DNA of 64,000 bases. It comes from Paenibacillus sp. PastM-3. GTDB lineage: Bacteria; Bacillota; Bacilli; Paenibacillales; Paenibacillaceae. The DNA is taken from contig NZ_JARXXP010000015.1 of the NCBI RefSeq assembly GCF_029893965.1, positions 102,229 to 166,228 on the forward strand. Direction: 5' to 3'. The notes beneath the pieces were generated by a model. The model saw only the letters and a list, made by a program, of their open reading frames with translations. It searched no databases and had not been told where the DNA came from. Made by a program: the position numbers and the translations under genes. Shown piece after piece: positions 62,185-64,000 of the stretch (position 1 is the stretch's first letter; each line of letters opens with the position of its first letter).

Positions 62185-62822
62185 GTACATTGTCAAATAC
62201 AAGTCAGCAAGTCGCAGCCTATCTGCTGGAGATCGGGGCGGTTGCGCTGCGCCCGCAGGACCCGTTCACTTGGACCTCCGGCATTAAGTCACCAATCTAT
62301 TGCGATAACCGCCTTACGATGTCTTTCCCGGAAGTCCGTAATTATATTGCAGGCGGCTTTGCCGAGCTGATTAAAGCCAGCTATCCGGAAGCACAGGTCA
62401 TCGCTGGCACAGCAACCGCCGGTATCCCGCATGCAGCCTGGGTGTCTGACAAGCTGAATCTGCCGATGGCATATATCCGCGACAAGGCCAAAGGCCACGG
62501 TAAACAGAACCAGATCGAAGGCAGTATCTCGCCCGGCCAGAAGGTTATCGTTATCGAGGACCTGATCTCCACCGGCGGCAGCTCGATCAAAGCAGCGCAG
62601 GCTGTGGAAGAGGCAGGCGGAGAGGTGCTGGCTGTTCTCGCGATCTTCAGTTATGAGCTGGACCGCGCGACCGAAGCGTTCGCAGCAGCCGGTGTGCCGC
62701 TGCAGAGCCTGTCCAACTACACAACCCTGATTGATGTAGCCCTTACCCAGGGCAAGATCGCTGAGAGCGATGTAGCGCTGCTGCAATCGTGGCGCAAAGA
62801 TCCGGCTTCGTTCGGAGTGTAA
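62181..62822 (+). CDS. pyrE: Orotate phosphoribosyltransferase
   Basis: 213 aa type I PRTase forming OMP from orotate and PRPP. Motifs: FTWTSGIKSPIYCDNR, AGTATAGIPHAAWVS, YIRDKAKGHGKQNQIEG (flexible loop) and the PRPP loop VIVIEDLISTGGSS. The 4-base overlap with pyrF implies coupled translation. Last gene of the operon. Confidence 0.96.
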   Translation: MSTLSNTSQQVAAYLLEIGAVALRPQDPFTWTSGIKSPIYCDNRLTMSFPEVRNYIAGGFAELIKASYPEAQVIAGTATAGIPHAAWVSDKLNLPMAYIRDKAKGHGKQNQIEGSISPGQKVIVIEDLISTGGSSIKAAQAVEEAGGEVLAVLAIFSYELDRATEAFAAAGVPLQSLSNYTTLIDVALTQGKIAESDVALLQSWRKDPASFGV

Positions 62823-62840
62823 CAGACATAATATTTTACC

Positions 62841-62885
62841 TGCGGGACTTGCGGCTTTCCGGTTATGAGAGCTGGGAGTCCCGCA
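62841..62885 (+). terminator. Hairpin at the end of the pyr operon
   Basis: The stem TGCGGGACT / AGTCCCGCA encloses a 27-base loop, followed by TATTTAT. The position fits an operon terminator, but the T tract is weak. Confidence 0.5.
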
Positions 62886-62952
62886 TATTTATCTGCCATG
62901 ATGGGTATGCTATAACTGCAGCGCTGAACCAACTTCAAAGGAGATACCCATC

Positions 62953-63117
62953 ATGAACTGGATTTATTTTGCCAAGCTGTTCAGGACGAGATTTCAGGCA
63001 GGCTGTCTGGCCAAAAGGCTGGAGCAGGACGGCTGGATCTACGGCTATCATGACCCGCAGTTTGTAGAAATTTACCGGTCGCGGAAGGGTCGTTACGGGG
63101 TTCGTTTTTTACCGTAA
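62953..63117 (+). CDS. Small hypothetical protein, 54 aa
   Basis: ATG with AAGGAGATACCCATC upstream. It begins MNWIYFAKLFRTRFQAGCLA, then contains LEQDGWIYGYHDPQFVEIYRSRKGRYGVRFLP. Basic and aromatic-rich, with no clear membrane segment and no family recognised. The good ribosome site and codon content make it a likely real gene. Confidence 0.6.
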   Translation: MNWIYFAKLFRTRFQAGCLAKRLEQDGWIYGYHDPQFVEIYRSRKGRYGVRFLP

Positions 63118-63136
63118 GGAATTAGCAATTTCATCC

Positions 63137-63166
63137 TTGACTTTGGGGCCTTATTTAATGTATATT
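63137..63166 (+). promoter_or_regulatory. Promoter of the tRNA pair
   Basis: TTGACT (63137-63142) and TATATT (63161-63166) are spaced by 18 bases, 33 bases before the first tRNA. Confidence 0.65.
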
Positions 63167-63198
63167 AACTATTGTCGCTGTTTGAATAAGTTTACTGA

Positions 63199-63278
<80 letters not shown>

Positions 63279-63316
63279 ATTCTTTTACAGCCATTGTACA
63301 TTCGGATACCTAGTCC

Positions 63317-63390
63317 GGGCCCTTAGCTCAGTTGGTTAGAGCGGTCGGCTCATAACCGATTGGTCACAGGTTCGAGTCCTGTAGGGCCCA
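63317..63390 (+). tRNA. tRNA with CAT anticodon, probably tRNA-Ile2
   Basis: A 74-base cloverleaf with acceptor stem GGGCCCT / AGGGCCC and anticodon CAT in GGCTCATAACC. The body (CTTAGCTCAGTTGGTTAGAG) resembles lysidine-modified tRNA-Ile2 more than the GGCGG-type elongator tRNA-Met of Bacilli. CCA is not encoded; the base after the discriminator A is CTT. Confidence 0.85.
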
Positions 63391-63400
63391 CTTCACTAAA

Positions 63401-63424
63401 CCCCTTGCGTAGCAAGGGGTTTTT
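63401..63424 (+). terminator. Terminator after the tRNA pair
   Basis: The stem CCCCTTGC / GCAAGGGG is followed by TTTTT. Confidence 0.9.
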
Positions 63425-63495
63425 GCTTTGTTTGGGGTTGTTTGTGGTATTAATCCTTTATATATAGTAATATTTTGTAAATGAGGAGACGTTTT

Positions 63496-63627
63496 ATGAA
63501 GGTAATCCTGAAGAAATGAAGCTTTTGGCTGCCGTTGTTATCCTTAATCGTTTGTTTTGTACGGGATACATTTTTTCTCTTGGCTCTTATTCGGACTTAT
63601 AGTGGATTGGTTGTACTAACGATATAA
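63496..63627 (+). pseudogene. Small membrane-protein ORF broken by TGA
   Basis: ATG at 63496 with GAGGAGA upstream reads MKVILKK, then TGA at 63517, then SFWLPLLSLIVCFVRDTF and on to TAA at 63625, all in the same frame. A basic start followed by a hydrophobic stretch looks like a signal or membrane segment interrupted by one nonsense codon. It could equally be chance. Confidence 0.3.
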
Positions 63628-63670
63628 ATCCAGAAACAATGGATAATTCAGAATAAAGGGAGGTAAGGAT

Positions 63671-63865
63671 TTGTACTTTTGGCTCTATCTTATTCTTCCG
63701 CTGTCCTGTGTGCTGTTCCTTTATAACTGTTTTGCCTTGTTCAAAAAGATCCATGAGGGCAAGAACCTGTCCATCCGTAACATTATATTCGCTTCAATAG
63801 CACTCTACCTGATGATTTTCATTCCAGCCGAGCTTATTGCAGCGGAAGCGGGCAGAGCATATTAA
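63671..63865 (+). CDS. Small two-helix membrane protein, 64 aa
   Basis: TTG start, GGGAGGTAAGG just upstream. Two membrane segments (about residues 3-23 and 36-57) are separated by a basic loop LFKKIHEGKNLSIRN; the C-terminus is AAEAGRAY. No family recognised. The last 135 bases of the window after it contain no convincing gene. Confidence 0.55.
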   Translation: MYFWLYLILPLSCVLFLYNCFALFKKIHEGKNLSIRNIIFASIALYLMIFIPAELIAAEAGRAY

Positions 63866-64000
63866 GTTAAAAACACAGGCCCAATTAGAATGATTGTACT
63901 TTGTGCAATAGACATCCATGCCGCCTAGCGGCACCCAAGAAGGATGAAAATGGGTACTTGTCGAAGTTTCCTTTTACGGCTGGCGAAGAGAGGTCGAGTA

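Noticed and set aside
63517..63519. TGA read as selenocysteine
   Set aside because: No selenoprotein family, no recognisable recoding hairpin; a nonsense codon or chance is simpler.
63944..64000. Possible gene start at the right edge (MKMGTCRSF...)
   Set aside because: Only 19 codons are visible, and the ribosome-site spacing is poor; cannot be supported.

Overview
The window reads as a chromosomal segment of a spore-forming member of the Bacillota, most likely Paenibacillus. The evidence is a Bacillus-type division and cell-wall (dcw) cluster fused to sporulation genes (spoVD, spoVE, spoIIGA, sigE, sigG, ylmC), an rsfA regulator, a yteA-type gene, bacillithiol synthesis (bshC), frequent TTG/GTG starts with strong Shine-Dalgarno sites, a T-box and a PyrR attenuator. 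dapL together with a MurE carrying the DNPR motif points to meso-diaminopimelate peptidoglycan. The genus is inferred from gene order and protein resemblance, not from a database search.

Layout. 1-6.8 kb: the end of a PhoH-like gene, a solute-binding protein, a coiled-coil exported protein, a DUF2626 gene, rsfA, panE and a DUF3397 gene. 6.8-12.2 kb: an oligopeptide ABC transporter (oppA, oppB, oppC, decayed oppD, oppF) with a CodY-like box, two candidate promoters and an internal terminator. 12.2-15.3 kb: bshC and an S-adenosylhomocysteinase. 15.5-34.6 kb: the dcw cluster mraZ-rsmH-ftsL-pbpB-spoVD-murE-murF-mraY-murD-spoVE-murG-murA-divIB-ftsA-ftsZ, with murA where B. subtilis has murB. 34.6-38.6 kb: an Rpn-type nuclease gene, then spoIIGA-sigE-sigG. 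38.6-42.8 kb: ylmC, pgeF, ylmE, sepF, ylmG, ylmH and divIVA. 42.8-46.9 kb: a T-box-controlled ileS whose leader carries about 600 bases of GC-rich repeats. 47-53.2 kb: DUF5665, yteA-like, lspA, rluD-like, dapL, a GNAT gene, a GyrI-like gene and a small ORF. 53.2-62.8 kb: dispersed repeats, then the PyrR-attenuated pyr operon pyrR-pyrB-pyrC-carA-carB-pyrF-pyrE, without pyrK or pyrD. 62.9-64 kb: a small protein, two CAT-anticodon tRNAs and small membrane ORFs.

How it works together. The mur, fts and PBP genes make peptidoglycan precursors and build the septum; spoVD and spoVE are the spore-cortex versions; SpoIIGA activates pro-SigE in the mother cell and SigG acts in the forespore. SepF, YlmG and DivIVA link FtsZ to the membrane and poles. 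The pyr operon makes UMP, and its single carAB may also feed arginine synthesis.

Most of the window is conserved core chromosome. I found no phage, defence island or biosynthetic cluster. The least explained signals are non-coding or degenerate: a tandem-repeat leader between the ileS T-box and its start codon; two copies of a composite folded element upstream of sigE and of the DUF5665 gene; dispersed inverted-repeat families; a decayed oppD in an otherwise intact opp locus; a small ORF coupled to ftsA; and an Rpn gene with in-frame 12-base repeats between ftsZ and spoIIGA.
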